This document shows, piece after piece, positions 1 through 8,231 of a DNA stretch of 64,000 nucleotides. Both the position numbers and the translations under genes were made by a program. Position 1 is the first letter of the stretch; the number at the start of each line of letters is the position of its first letter. The stretch covers positions 36,815 through 100,814 of the forward strand of contig CAJTTE010000008.1 in assembly GCA_910579265.1 (NCBI GenBank), written 5' to 3'. The notes beneath the pieces are model-generated. The model did no database searches and was not told the origin of the DNA. It worked only from the letters and a program-made list of their open reading frames with translations. Origin of the DNA: an uncultured Ruminiclostridium sp. (GTDB lineage: Bacteria > Bacillota > Clostridia > Oscillospirales > Ruminococcaceae).

Positions 1-83
1 CCCCCCCTTACGGTACGGAGTGCGGCGAGCGACAGCAGCCCTCCCCCCTTACGGTACGGAGTGCGGCAAGCAACAGAAGCCAA
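1..83. repeat. Two-copy tandem repeat of about 42 bp
   Basis: Two nearly identical units lie head to tail. Each begins with a C-tract, continues TTACGGTACGGAGTGCGG and ends with an AGC/ACAG-rich stretch; they differ at only a few bases. The array runs off the left edge, so its real copy number is unknown. Confidence 0.75.
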
Positions 84-574
84 AAACCAAACGTATAACA
101 AATTGGTTTTAAAGCGTTGTAAAATTTTGCTAACTTGATGGCTATATATCAAGTTCCAACCTTTTGGAGAAAAAGGCGTCGTCGGGTGCATAGGCTTAAC
201 CTATGGTTACGGATAGTGAAAACCCCCGAAGTTTTACCGCTATTGTTAGATGTGAAATAAATGCGGCGTACACGGTTTTTGCCGTGGTTTTTAAGCGACT
301 TAACGCAATTAGTGACCGAGTAGCTTTTTAGCTCCTGAGCGGGCATTAGCTTATATATCGTCGTGACTGTTTTATCCTGAGTGATAGAGCGGTTACATTT
401 CATGAATTGCGGAAGGTAATTAATAACAACGGTTTTACACGGTACGACTCAAATATGATATAAAACGCCTTAAAGCGTTAACCTATAAATCAAGCACGCC
501 AAAGCGGTTATGAGATGCTTTCGGCGTGTTTTCTTATAGGCTAACCCTTGTAAAAATAACGTCTAAAGGAGTAT
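84..574. other. Gene-free stretch with a terminator
   Basis: No convincing gene on either strand. An 84-codon open frame on the minus strand (149-403) has no ribosome binding site and an unlifelike composition. The right end carries the hairpin listed separately. Confidence 0.5.
482..540 (+). terminator. Strong hairpin terminator
   Basis: CACGCC-AAAGC (495-505) pairs with GCTTT-c-GGCGTG (517-528) and a TTTTCTT tract follows. An outer helix CCTATAA (482-488) with TTATAGG (534-540) encloses it, so it may be an extended RNA structure that isolates the operon beginning at 581. Confidence 0.7.
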
Positions 575-580
575 ATGAAT

Positions 581-1462
581 ATGAAAAAGAAAACAGTTAT
601 TACCAAAGAACCCGGAACGGAGAATTCGGAAAAGAAAACCCTCGGTTCGGAATCTGAGTTGACCTGCGAATATGAATCTCGGAAGCAACTTACTATTGAC
701 GAACGTATGTTAATTCTTAAGGAGGACGCCGAAAGACTGGCGATAGAGTACAATTCCGCAGTAAGTACGGATAAATCTCTGACGGAAGTTAAAGAGATTG
801 AAACAAAACTTGATCAAACTGTTTCTGACTATACCAATGAGGCGACAAAGAAATGCTTCGACGAAATCAAATCAACCGAAAATCCGATGTTGGAAGCCGC
901 TAAAAGGCTTACATATCAAGTCATAAGGTATAAGGATGAAAAGAAAAAGGATTCGCCTACCGTCCGCATTATCGAATATACGGACAAGGAAATTGATCCC
1001 TTAAAGCTCCAACAGGCAATTGGAAGTATCGGATTTGATAAGAATTGGCAATATATGATTGAAAAATTCAATTTTCTGCTTACCGCTCGTGTGGCAACGG
1101 AAATTTCCGATGCCGGAGCGGAAAATAAAACAAACGTTGAAAAAATGCTGAAGGAAATTAACGATAGTTATGCAATGTCAAAGATTGCCAGGGATATCGT
1201 TATAGGCAAAAGCGTTGCAAGCAATACCAACTGTCTGGCAACGCTTAACAAGATCGTCACCGCAATGTTAGGCGGGGAATATAAGGCTCTTACGCATGAT
1301 ATTAAGTACCTGCTTTTGGTTTACTCCAAAAAGGGAAGAAAGGCCTTGAGCGTGAATTGCAGCAATCACAAATATCTGCGTAGCTATATTATGCAGATCC
1401 TGCATCGCATTGTAACAAAAGGTTTTTACAACGTGGAATACAAATCGCTTAAGAATAGTTAG
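581..1462 (+). CDS. Hypothetical phage protein, 293 aa
   Basis: I do not recognise this family. The first 60 residues are charged and probably disordered (Lys/Glu/Ser rich); the rest is predicted mostly helical with a basic C-terminus. AAAGGAG sits 3 nt before an ATG at 575 and 9 nt before an ATG at 581; the second spacing is more normal, so 581 is chosen. It is first in a + strand run of closely spaced small genes. Confidence 0.75.
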   Translation: MKKKTVITKEPGTENSEKKTLGSESELTCEYESRKQLTIDERMLILKEDAERLAIEYNSAVSTDKSLTEVKEIETKLDQTVSDYTNEATKKCFDEIKSTENPMLEAAKRLTYQVIRYKDEKKKDSPTVRIIEYTDKEIDPLKLQQAIGSIGFDKNWQYMIEKFNFLLTARVATEISDAGAENKTNVEKMLKEINDSYAMSKIARDIVIGKSVASNTNCLATLNKIVTAMLGGEYKALTHDIKYLLLVYSKKGRKALSVNCSNHKYLRSYIMQILHRIVTKGFYNVEYKSLKNS

Positions 1463-1476
1463 CGGGAGGTTTAAAA

Positions 1477-1677
1477 ATGAGTTTCGATATGTTTAAGTAT
1501 AAGGTAAAAGCTCTTGTATTAAAGGCGGGCGTAGAAATTAACGTAAGGTTTTTCAATGATACGGAGATGGGTAGATTTGTTGCTAAGTGCGACGACGTAA
1601 CTTTGATCGGAAGCCCGTCTTGCCTTAAAATCGCCGTAAAATGGGGCTCCGGGCATTATGGGATCGAGAGAATCTGA
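1477..1677 (+). CDS. Small hypothetical protein, 66 aa
   Basis: It starts 15 nt after the preceding gene with a good ribosome binding site (GGGAGG, 7 nt before ATG). Alternating hydrophobic and charged residues suggest a small beta-rich fold. No family recognised; likely co-transcribed with its neighbours. Confidence 0.65.
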   Translation: MSFDMFKYKVKALVLKAGVEINVRFFNDTEMGRFVAKCDDVTLIGSPSCLKIAVKWGSGHYGIERI

Positions 1678-1690
1678 CGGAGCGTACATA

Positions 1691-1801
1691 ATGAACGTAT
1701 TAATATTTTGTATATCCATGCCCGCCTCCGTAATTTTAAGCTCATTGCTTATAGGGAAATTACTCAAGACGCTTGAAAGGTTTTTTCCTTATTTAAAATA
1801 A
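1691..1801 (+). CDS. Single-pass membrane micropeptide, 36 aa
   Basis: A short frame beginning MNVLIFCISMPASVILSSLL forms one hydrophobic helix and ends with a basic/aromatic tail (LERFFPYLK). GGAG lies about 10 nt upstream of the ATG. Its position among other small genes supports it, but short length makes the call tentative. Confidence 0.4.
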   Translation: MNVLIFCISMPASVILSSLLIGKLLKTLERFFPYLK

Positions 1802-1966
1802 ATCTTGAGGTTTTATCGGCGTATTCCTTTCCGTGGTTCGGAGGGCTTTTCCTTAAAGCCCTTCCCAAGGTGGCAACCTGGAAATGTAAAAATCTTGTGG
1901 TTATATGGGTTGAGGCAGTAGTCTTGGCTGCGTAACCAAATTTATTGAAACGAAGGGATAACAAAG
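1802..1966 (+). other. Structured intergenic leader
   Basis: No gene. Several hairpins can be drawn, including GGGCTTT/AAAGCCC around 1845-1863 and a CCAAGG/ACCTGG stem near 1865-1881. It may be a structured leader of the next gene. Confidence 0.35.
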
Positions 1967-2125
1967 ATGAGAAAGATAAGTCTTAAGCAGAGGGCGTTGG
2001 GTTTGGTTCTGCTTATAATCACGGTTTGGATAATAGTAACGACACAGAGCGCAACTATTGCCGGTATTACGATACCGATAGGGTTGTACCTTGTCTTTAC
2101 AAAAACAAATTCTTTACTAAAGTGA
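1967..2125 (+). CDS. Small two-helix membrane protein, 52 aa
   Basis: A basic N-terminus (MRKISLKQR) is followed by two hydrophobic stretches (GLVLLIITVWIIV and IAGITIPIGLYLVF). That fits a small integral membrane protein with both ends on one side. AAGGG lies upstream. No family assigned. Confidence 0.55.
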   Translation: MRKISLKQRALGLVLLIITVWIIVTTQSATIAGITIPIGLYLVFTKTNSLLK

Positions 2126-2135
2126 GGTAGTATAT

Positions 2136-2297
2136 ATGGAAACAAGCGGATATTATACGGTTTCGTACGTAATCAACGGAGAAGGAAAGATCGAGACAAA
2201 GATGTTTGATTCACCTTATTTCGCAAGGAATTTTATAGATAGTATAAAACGCAGCAAACATTACACGTTGCTTTCATATCCCTATATCGATGATTAA
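2136..2297 (+). CDS. Small hypothetical protein, 53 aa
   Basis: Ten bases after the previous stop, GAGGTAG precedes an ATG. The product has YYTVSYVING near its start and YTLLSYPYIDD at its end, a compact alpha/beta-looking small protein. Unknown function. Confidence 0.55.
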   Translation: METSGYYTVSYVINGEGKIETKMFDSPYFARNFIDSIKRSKHYTLLSYPYIDD

Positions 2298-2308
2298 GGA
2301 GACAGCAC

Positions 2309-2596
2309 ATGTCAATTACAAAAAAAATGATTGAAAAGCAGATTTCATGCGAAACGGGAATTACGCAGATAAAGGTGGAGAAAGTCGTTAATAGCCTGCT
2401 TCGCTTTATTTCCGAAGCGCTTTTAAACGGTGAAACCGTAATGTTTACGGGCTTTGGGGCTTTTAAACCTGTAAAAAGAGCGCCGAAGAAAGGCAGAGAT
2501 TTTCAAAAAGGAAAGGCGCTTTTAATAAAGCCCCGAATAATACCTCTGTTTATACCTTGTAATGATTTTAAAAGGGAGTTTAACAAACGAACATAA
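2309..2596 (+). CDS. HU/IHF-family DNA-binding protein
   Basis: A 95-residue protein with the HU layout: an N-terminal helical pair (residues 1-40), the beta-strand signature GFGAFKPVKRAPKKGRDF (about 50-67), a proline-bearing arm and a final helix (NDFKREFNK). HU dimers bend and compact DNA; phage copies may act on the phage genome. GGAG precedes the ATG. The arm is divergent (KALLIKPRIIPLF where host HU has a PAxKxPxF-type core), so this is probably phage-specific. Confidence 0.85.
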   Translation: MSITKKMIEKQISCETGITQIKVEKVVNSLLRFISEALLNGETVMFTGFGAFKPVKRAPKKGRDFQKGKALLIKPRIIPLFIPCNDFKREFNKRT

Positions 2597-2599
2597 AAT

Positions 2600-2716
2600 A
2601 TGATTTTAAGGCAAAAAAATGAAGCTGAAAAGGGTAATTATTACGTTATCAGATCGATCAATACCGGTGTGTTTTTCCTCTATATCGACTGTAAAAACGG
2701 TCTGAAGTCGCTATGA
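2600..2716 (+). CDS. Possible 38-aa peptide
   Basis: An open frame starting MILRQKNEAEKGNYYVIRSI with protein-like composition lies 3 nt after the HU gene stop. There is no ribosome binding site, so expression would need coupling. The rest of the interval to 2884 shows nothing I can name. Confidence 0.25.
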   Translation: MILRQKNEAEKGNYYVIRSINTGVFFLYIDCKNGLKSL

Positions 2717-2884
2717 CGGAATGTGGTTGTCCGTGGTTTTAGAAAGAAGCAGCTTCGACGAATAATTACGGCTGGGGTATTATTAAAGGGGTATATATGT
2801 GAACGCAAAAATTATGCCAGAAAACCAAAAAGCATACGGATTTTGTGAATAAAAATCTTTTGAAAGAGAGGGGATGAAAGACCA

Positions 2885-3430
2885 ATGAAGGAAATAATAA
2901 TACCTCCGGAGGAACTTTGGCCGTATTATACGGAGAACAAAAGAGGTTTGACTTCTGTTCCGGAAATAGTGGCTTTTAATGAAGAACAGGAAGTGGAAAT
3001 AGCGATTGCTTCGTCCGGAAACGTCAATGACATTTCTCTTTATATTTATGTTTTAATTAACGGAGAAATAATTGATGAAGTGGAAGCGGACAATGCCGAT
3101 GAATGCGCGGATATAGCATGTCATCTTTATGATTATTATTTGTCGGATTCCGATTGCATGGACGAAACGGATCAGATATCAGAAAGAGAAGAAGAATTGG
3201 ATACGGCCGTATCGGATTTTCTATCGGTAGTTGCCGAAGAAAAAGAATTGACGGTTAAAAGCGATGTTTTCGATGATTTTAAGGAATTCGCTCTTGAATA
3301 TCTTTATCGGAAGCACAATATAAGAATACGCCGTCCGATGTGGCTCGAAGATGAGAACGGTAAAGAGTTTTTTGAGGAATATCCTTATGAACACATGATT
3401 TTCGAAGGCGACGGCATTCCTTTTTCTTGA
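2885..3430 (+). CDS. Hypothetical acidic protein, 181 aa
   Basis: Very acidic protein (Asp/Glu clusters at about 80-115) with a mixed alpha/beta first half and a helical middle. Preceded by GAGGGGA about 10 nt upstream. It stands just upstream of the ubiquitin-like cassette and may belong to it, but I see no recognisable domain. Confidence 0.7.
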   Translation: MKEIIIPPEELWPYYTENKRGLTSVPEIVAFNEEQEVEIAIASSGNVNDISLYIYVLINGEIIDEVEADNADECADIACHLYDYYLSDSDCMDETDQISEREEELDTAVSDFLSVVAEEKELTVKSDVFDDFKEFALEYLYRKHNIRIRRPMWLEDENGKEFFEEYPYEHMIFEGDGIPFS

Positions 3431-3449
3431 CGTCGTTATAACATCCTTT

Positions 3450-3568
3450 CTTGGCGGCAATCAGTGATATGTATTGATTGCCGCAGCCTGCTATGACTCG
3501 ACCTCCCCGTGGTGCAGGTGGATATCCAACCGACAGAGTACGTTTTTGATTAAAAGGAGAAATAGTTT
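3450..3568 (+). ncRNA. Structured leader upstream of the gene at 3569
   Basis: A perfect 10-bp hairpin (GCGGCAATCA with TGATTGCCGC, roughly 3454-3484) has no T-tract after it, so it is not a simple terminator. It is followed by a CCTGC/GCAGG helix and then the ribosome binding site. Probably a folded 5' leader. Confidence 0.45.
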
Positions 3569-3973
3569 ATGGCAAAAGTTGTAATCGCAGGAAGCACGGT
3601 AACGGTAAAATCTTCCGTAAAACTTGAGGATTTGAGGAAGGTTTATAAGTTTAAGCCCGATGCTTTAACCCTTTATGGCGGCGAAGAGGGAAAAGAACCG
3701 ATTTTTTGTATAAGACCCGGAACGGAAAGCTTAACCGGATCGATTAACAAATATGGCGTTGAATTTGCTTGTAAACCCGCCGATGACGGAAGTGCGATCG
3801 TTGCGCTGATTCCCTCTTGTCCTGAAAGCGTGACGCTTAAAGAATTCGTCGTTGATAATTACGGCGTTATTCTCGCCAATCTTAAAGAGTTGGAGAATTC
3901 CGTTCCCGCAATTATTCAGCAGATCGATGAAGAAAGAGAGGAAATTGCGGGCAATATCACCGTAGCAGTATAA
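3569..3973 (+). CDS. Hypothetical protein in the ubiquitin-like cassette, 134 aa
   Basis: AAAGGAG lies 8 nt before the ATG. The N-terminal half (MAKVVIAGSTVTVKSSVKLE and following strands) looks beta-rich and the C-terminus has a helix (ANLKELENSVPAIIQQIDEEREE). It immediately precedes the beta-grasp gene, as small accessory proteins do in PRTRC-type clusters. I cannot name the family; a role as substrate or partner of the conjugation enzymes is inference only. Confidence 0.7.
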   Translation: MAKVVIAGSTVTVKSSVKLEDLRKVYKFKPDALTLYGGEEGKEPIFCIRPGTESLTGSINKYGVEFACKPADDGSAIVALIPSCPESVTLKEFVVDNYGVILANLKELENSVPAIIQQIDEEREEIAGNITVAV

Positions 3974-4170
3974 ATAATAAATGGATTTTTCGGTAATAAA
4001 ATAATCGGTTCATTGAACGAAACCTTTTTTAAAGATTCGCTTTATTTGCAACCAATCTCTGTTTGTCAGACAGTCGCCAACCGCCGCAATGCGGAAATTT
4101 AAAATTCTGAGTTGAGCAGACCGTTTACGCTGAGGATTGGTCTACATACGAATGAAAGGAAATTTAAATT
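3974..4170 (+). ncRNA. Structured leader of the beta-grasp gene
   Basis: A long-range helix pairs ACCAATC (about 4050) with GATTGGT (about 4134). Inside it are hairpins such as CCGC-cgcaat-GCGG (about 4082-4093). The ribosome binding site follows. No gene seen. Confidence 0.4.
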
Positions 4171-4410
4171 ATGATTAAGGTAGTAACGGGAAATAACTTA
4201 AAAAGATCAGAGGTTATAGTTGAGTCTTCGGCAACGTTGAGACAGGTTCTCGAGAACAACGATATTGATTATACCAGAGGAGTGATTCATTTGGACGGCG
4301 TGTCTATCGGTGCGGGAGATCTTGACAAAACCTTTGCTCAGATGGGAATCACGGAAAAGTGCTATCTCCTTAACGTGGTAAAAGCGGATAATGCACGAGT
4401 AATCGTTTGA
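4171..4410 (+). CDS. Ubiquitin-like beta-grasp protein (PRTRC protein C-like)
   Basis: A 79-residue protein with the beta-grasp order: strand (MIKVVTG), strand (RSEVIVES), helix (ATLRQVLENNDID), strand (GVIHLDGVSIG), short helix (KTFAQMGI), strand (KCYLLNVVKA). It is clustered with E2-like, JAB and ThiF/E1-like genes, the arrangement known for PRTRC and related bacterial ubiquitin-like operons. The C-terminus is NARVIV with no Gly-Gly, so classical C-terminal conjugation would need trimming or does not occur. Family placement rests on fold pattern and neighbours. Confidence 0.7.
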   Translation: MIKVVTGNNLKRSEVIVESSATLRQVLENNDIDYTRGVIHLDGVSIGAGDLDKTFAQMGITEKCYLLNVVKADNARVIV

Positions 4411-4573
4411 TACTGCCCCATTTTACCCCGTGGGTTTTACGTCAATTTAAAATGGGATCGGTATGAGCGTTATAAAACAGTCTGAAGGTTTGAGCCTTCA
4501 GCCCTTCACCAAAGTTTTTGATTAAGGGCTGAGGGCTTATCCTTATTATTAACAAGAAAGAGGTGTGTTAAAA
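4411..4573 (+). ncRNA. Structured leader of the E2-like gene
   Basis: Three helices can be drawn: CCCATTTTA with TAAAATGGG, CTGAAGG-tttgag-CCTTCAG, and AGCCCTT with AAGGGCT. No gene. It precedes the E2-like start, so a structured 5' UTR is likely. Confidence 0.45.
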
Positions 4574-6001
4574 ATGTTTCGGGAAAAGATTAGCCAAACA
4601 ATATTTGCTAAATTCGACGTAATTCCAAATTTAACCGGCGGGACTTATTCAGCCGACGTATCGTTTTATTCTACTTTGGCCGCATTGCTTTATAATAGAC
4701 TTGGTGACGACTGTTTTCAGTGTAAGAATTTTTCTGATTCAAATTCGCCGAGCGATATACTTGATTGGCTTTCACTTCAAGGACATGAAAATAGTTTGTA
4801 CATTATTAATCGTTATGACGGAAACGAGGAGGATTTTATTTCTTCCTTTAACGCAGGCATAGAGAATAATGAACAATGGCGTAAGCTTGATATAGTTACG
4901 GAGTTTTTCAAAAGCAAGTTTAATGTCGGCTGCTTTATTAATCCGTCGAGAAAGCTCACGGTATTATTCGTCTTTGATTTAAATTATAAAAAGTGGCATT
5001 ATTTGCAGGCCGCCATTCCCTCCTATCTGCCTTGGTATTTTAAAAATAAGGACGGCGAAGGAATCGATTTGTCAGAAACGGAGTTCGCGCTTTTGCGGTC
5101 GTTACAGTGCGAAAATTCGGAAGATTATATTACTTGTCTTCAAGTGATAGCGGACAAACTTGACATACGGGAAAGATATCTTAAAACGGTGTTTAAGAAT
5201 TTTGAAACTTCGGTAATAAAAAATGAATATGTGAGACTGAGTGACGATCTGCGAAGACTTCAAGATACGCTTACGTGCAGATATAACGATATCGCTGTTT
5301 TGAAACGATCCATACGGGATGCGGAAATAAAAATGGTGGGGTACGAGACAAGAGCGGAGTCGGATATTAGTCAGAATCTTGCCGATTACTTTATTCATAA
5401 TAAGAATCTTTATTTTATGAGTATTTCAGGCGATTTTTTGTATTTTGCGGTTACTGTTCCTTTTGCTTACTTTGACGAAGATATCCTAATAAGCATTTTG
5501 CGCTCGGAAACTTCTTATATTTACCATCCTGACGGAAATGACTATTCCGGCGTAATATCTAATGATGAGATAAAGAGCTTCCTTAAAGCGATTTTTATAG
5601 ACAGATCCTTAAAGCTTTGGACTTGCGCCGGTTATATGATTAACGCACAAAGCAACGAGGCTCGTGGTATCGAAAATACCGCCTTTAACAGAAACAATAT
5701 AAAAGACTGTATACCTAATGCCCATATCGACCATTATGGGTGTCTTGGCGATTATCAAGCAACAATATGCGATTGTCTTATAAGATCTGATTTTATCGGG
5801 GCAATCGAGCAGTGCGTCGCTTCATGTATGAGCCTTAATTTTGCAGACAGCACGGTTATAAGATCATTTATGGTAGATTTATATAAAAGCAAAGATACTT
5901 ATAAATGCGTAGAGTTACCCGACGGCAGTCGTGTGACCGTAGCGGAAGCTATTAAATTTTTAAATGAAAGCGGGGAAAACAGTAATGCCGAAAATAATTG
6001 A
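4574..6001 (+). CDS. E2-like conjugating protein (PRTRC protein B-like)
   Basis: A 475-residue protein. The last 140 residues carry a motif resembling the E2/UBC active site, PNAHIDHYGCLGD, matching the eukaryotic HPN...G..CL pattern; the candidate catalytic cysteine is near residue 390. The N-terminal half is unassigned, with a coiled-coil-like stretch around 200-270. ATG at 4574 is preferred over an upstream GTG that overlaps the AGAGG ribosome binding site. It sits between the ubiquitin-like and JAB genes, as in PRTRC operons. The family match is by motif and context; catalytic activity is inferred. Confidence 0.7.
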   Translation: MFREKISQTIFAKFDVIPNLTGGTYSADVSFYSTLAALLYNRLGDDCFQCKNFSDSNSPSDILDWLSLQGHENSLYIINRYDGNEEDFISSFNAGIENNEQWRKLDIVTEFFKSKFNVGCFINPSRKLTVLFVFDLNYKKWHYLQAAIPSYLPWYFKNKDGEGIDLSETEFALLRSLQCENSEDYITCLQVIADKLDIRERYLKTVFKNFETSVIKNEYVRLSDDLRRLQDTLTCRYNDIAVLKRSIRDAEIKMVGYETRAESDISQNLADYFIHNKNLYFMSISGDFLYFAVTVPFAYFDEDILISILRSETSYIYHPDGNDYSGVISNDEIKSFLKAIFIDRSLKLWTCAGYMINAQSNEARGIENTAFNRNNIKDCIPNAHIDHYGCLGDYQATICDCLIRSDFIGAIEQCVASCMSLNFADSTVIRSFMVDLYKSKDTYKCVELPDGSRVTVAEAIKFLNESGENSNAENN

Positions 6002-6854
6002 ACTTACGGATCAGATTATTGCCCGGATAAGACAAGCCTTTGAAGAAACAATGAAAAATCCCACTTTGACGGACGGGAAATTTATTTTCACGCAGACGGC
6101 GGAAGTGAAAGATCGCAAGGCGACCGTGTTTTTCTCCGAAAAGGCTTGGATAAAAATGCAGGCGTTAATTAGGGAATTTTCCGATGAAATTGCTTGGCAC
6201 GGCGTTTCTTTTAGGAACGGAGAAAAAGACGAATATATAATAACTGATATTTTGGTTTACCCTCAAAACGTTACGGGAGCAACCGTGACAACCAATCAAG
6301 CAGATTATGAAAAGTGGCTTATGGAACTCGATGATAACACGTTCAATAATCTGAGAATGCAGGGTCATTCACACGTAAATATGTGCGTTTCGCCTTCTGC
6401 GGTGGATAAGGCCTTGTACGACGGGATTGTTGAACGCCTCGAATCGGATATGTTTTATATATTTATGATATGGAACAAAAAGAACGAGAGGATGGTACGG
6501 ATATACGACAGAGCTAAAAATTTATTTTTTGATACCAAGGATATTGAGATAAAGATTTTGGACGGTGACGTTGGTCTTGAAAATTTCATTTCCAACACAA
6601 AACAAATCGTAAAGAAGGCGGCAACGGTAAGTTATACATATAAAAATCCCTATGCCAACACTTATTTCGGTTACGATGACGATGATGTGATATATGGGTA
6701 TGGTGCGATGACAAGTTATTCTGAAAGTAAGCCGCAAGCTTCCGAAAAGACGGAGCGAAAAGAATATGCGAAGAAATATTCCAACGATTTGAACGGCAAA
6801 GATTCGAACCCTCAAAAAGCTGCCGTAAAAAAGGGAAGAAAGGTTTTTAAGTGA
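5985..6854 (+). CDS. JAB/JAMM metalloprotease (PRTRC protein A-like)
   Basis: The JAMM zinc motif is intact: E68, then H128-S-H130 followed ten residues later by D141 (GHSHVNMCVSPSAVD). This family removes ubiquitin-like proteins or processes their C-termini. The C-terminal 60 residues are low-complexity and basic (KKGRKVFK end). The ATG at 5985 is chosen over 5964 for better ribosome binding site spacing; it overlaps the E2-like gene by 17 nt, implying translational coupling. Confidence 0.85.
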   Translation: MPKIIELTDQIIARIRQAFEETMKNPTLTDGKFIFTQTAEVKDRKATVFFSEKAWIKMQALIREFSDEIAWHGVSFRNGEKDEYIITDILVYPQNVTGATVTTNQADYEKWLMELDDNTFNNLRMQGHSHVNMCVSPSAVDKALYDGIVERLESDMFYIFMIWNKKNERMVRIYDRAKNLFFDTKDIEIKILDGDVGLENFISNTKQIVKKAATVSYTYKNPYANTYFGYDDDDVIYGYGAMTSYSESKPQASEKTERKEYAKKYSNDLNGKDSNPQKAAVKKGRKVFK

Positions 6855-6863
6855 GCGACGAAT

Positions 6864-7463
6864 ATGTTAAGAGAAGAATTTATCGAAGATATAGCTGATT
6901 GGGAAGACTTATTAAGCTTTTGTGAAGAACACTTCATAGATACATGCTGTAATATTTATTGCCAATATGATGCGTATAACCAGATAATAAGTCGTATAGA
7001 TAATGCGATAAATTATGATAATTATACGTGGGAAGATATCAGAGACGATCTGAACGATATATCTTCAGGCTGCGAGTATTATTTGGACGAGGGCGGTTTG
7101 TGTTTTACCGACATTAGCGATGATTTCGAACAATGGAAGGGCGACGTCTTGGATTTATGTGACAACGAGGGGATTTGGGACGGTGAATGCGAAGAAGACG
7201 AGACGGATAACGAAAGTTTTCTTCCAACCGAAGAACCCGAGTCTGAATTGACCCAGGCCGATACAGATAGTTTTAACGAAATGATGAGAACGGTCGGCGT
7301 TCTCGTGGAATCTCTCGGCGACGAAATCGGGCGAGCTGCGGAAACTAAAGAAGAATTCGAAGCCGCGTACAAAAAAGCGGAGGAACTGCAAAAACAAAAA
7401 GAAATGCGGGAGGAACAAGAAAACGAACGAGCTTTAAAGAATTTGTTTTCACTGGCGTTATAA
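6864..7463 (+). CDS. Hypothetical acidic protein with C-terminal coiled coil, 199 aa
   Basis: It lies between the JAB and E1-like genes and is therefore likely part of the cassette. The N-terminal half is Asp/Tyr/Cys rich (FCEEHFIDTCCNIYCQYDAY); the C-terminus is a charged helix of Glu/Lys/Gln. No family recognised. The upstream ribosome binding site is weak, suggesting coupling to the gene before. Confidence 0.7.
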   Translation: MLREEFIEDIADWEDLLSFCEEHFIDTCCNIYCQYDAYNQIISRIDNAINYDNYTWEDIRDDLNDISSGCEYYLDEGGLCFTDISDDFEQWKGDVLDLCDNEGIWDGECEEDETDNESFLPTEEPESELTQADTDSFNEMMRTVGVLVESLGDEIGRAAETKEEFEAAYKKAEELQKQKEMREEQENERALKNLFSLAL

Positions 7464-7478
7464 AAGGAGGTAAAAATT

Positions 7479-8150
7479 ATGAATTTAACCAAAAGCTACG
7501 AGTTTTTTCAACCTGAAAAGGACAAATCAAGAATTCACATTATAGGTTGTGGTTCGGTTGGTTCTACCTTAGCGGAAAATCTTGCTCGCTGCGGCGTAAC
7601 AAAACTTACGTTATGGGATTACGATACCGTAGAGCCTCATAATTTGGTGAATCAAATGTTCAGGCAGCAGGACGTTGGAAAGTTAAAGGTTGAGGCGTTA
7701 AGGGATATTCTATTTGATATTAACCCGGATATAAAAAACGATCTTGAAATTCAGCCTCAAGGTTGGCAGGGAAAAATCCTTTCGGGATATATTTTTCTCG
7801 CAGTTGATAATATAGAACTTCGCCGTCGGATTGTGGAAGCTCACATGAACACCCCGTTTATAAAAGCGGTATTTGATTTTCGCACGCTTCTCGAGGAGGC
7901 GCAGCATTATGCGGCTGACTGGTCTGACAGCACTATGAAGGAAAATCTTTTAAAGTCTATGCAGTTCACTCATGAAGAAGCAAAGGAGGAAACTCCCGTA
8001 TCCGCTTGCGGAATCACTTTGGGTGTCGCTACCACGGTAAGGCTTATTTGTGCGCTTGGTATAAACAACTACATAAACTTTACAAAAGGAAAGGGAATAA
8101 AAAAATATCTTATGATAAACGGATTTGATTTTTTATTAGATAATTTTTAA
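7479..8150 (+). CDS. ThiF/E1-like adenylating enzyme
   Basis: A 223-residue Rossmann enzyme with the E1 hallmarks: nucleotide loop IIGCGSVGS (residues 21-29), acidic DYDTVEPHNLVNQMF (47-61), and AVDN (108-111). C177 in VSACGI is the only obvious candidate for a thioester cysteine. E1-like proteins adenylate the C-terminus of ubiquitin-like partners, here presumably the 79-aa protein at 4171. AAGGAGG precedes the ATG. No zinc-binding CxxC pairs, so it is a compact form like PRTRC ThiF. Confidence 0.85.
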   Translation: MNLTKSYEFFQPEKDKSRIHIIGCGSVGSTLAENLARCGVTKLTLWDYDTVEPHNLVNQMFRQQDVGKLKVEALRDILFDINPDIKNDLEIQPQGWQGKILSGYIFLAVDNIELRRRIVEAHMNTPFIKAVFDFRTLLEEAQHYAADWSDSTMKENLLKSMQFTHEEAKEETPVSACGITLGVATTVRLICALGINNYINFTKGKGIKKYLMINGFDFLLDNF

Positions 8151-8231
8151 CTGACGATATTTAAATCCTCCATCTTTACTTATAGTGGGGATACGGAAAT
8201 AAACCGTGCATTGTTTTATAAAAAGTGATAA

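Noticed and set aside
149..403. 84-codon open frame on the minus strand
   Set aside because: No ribosome binding site, implausible composition, and opposite to the surrounding genes.
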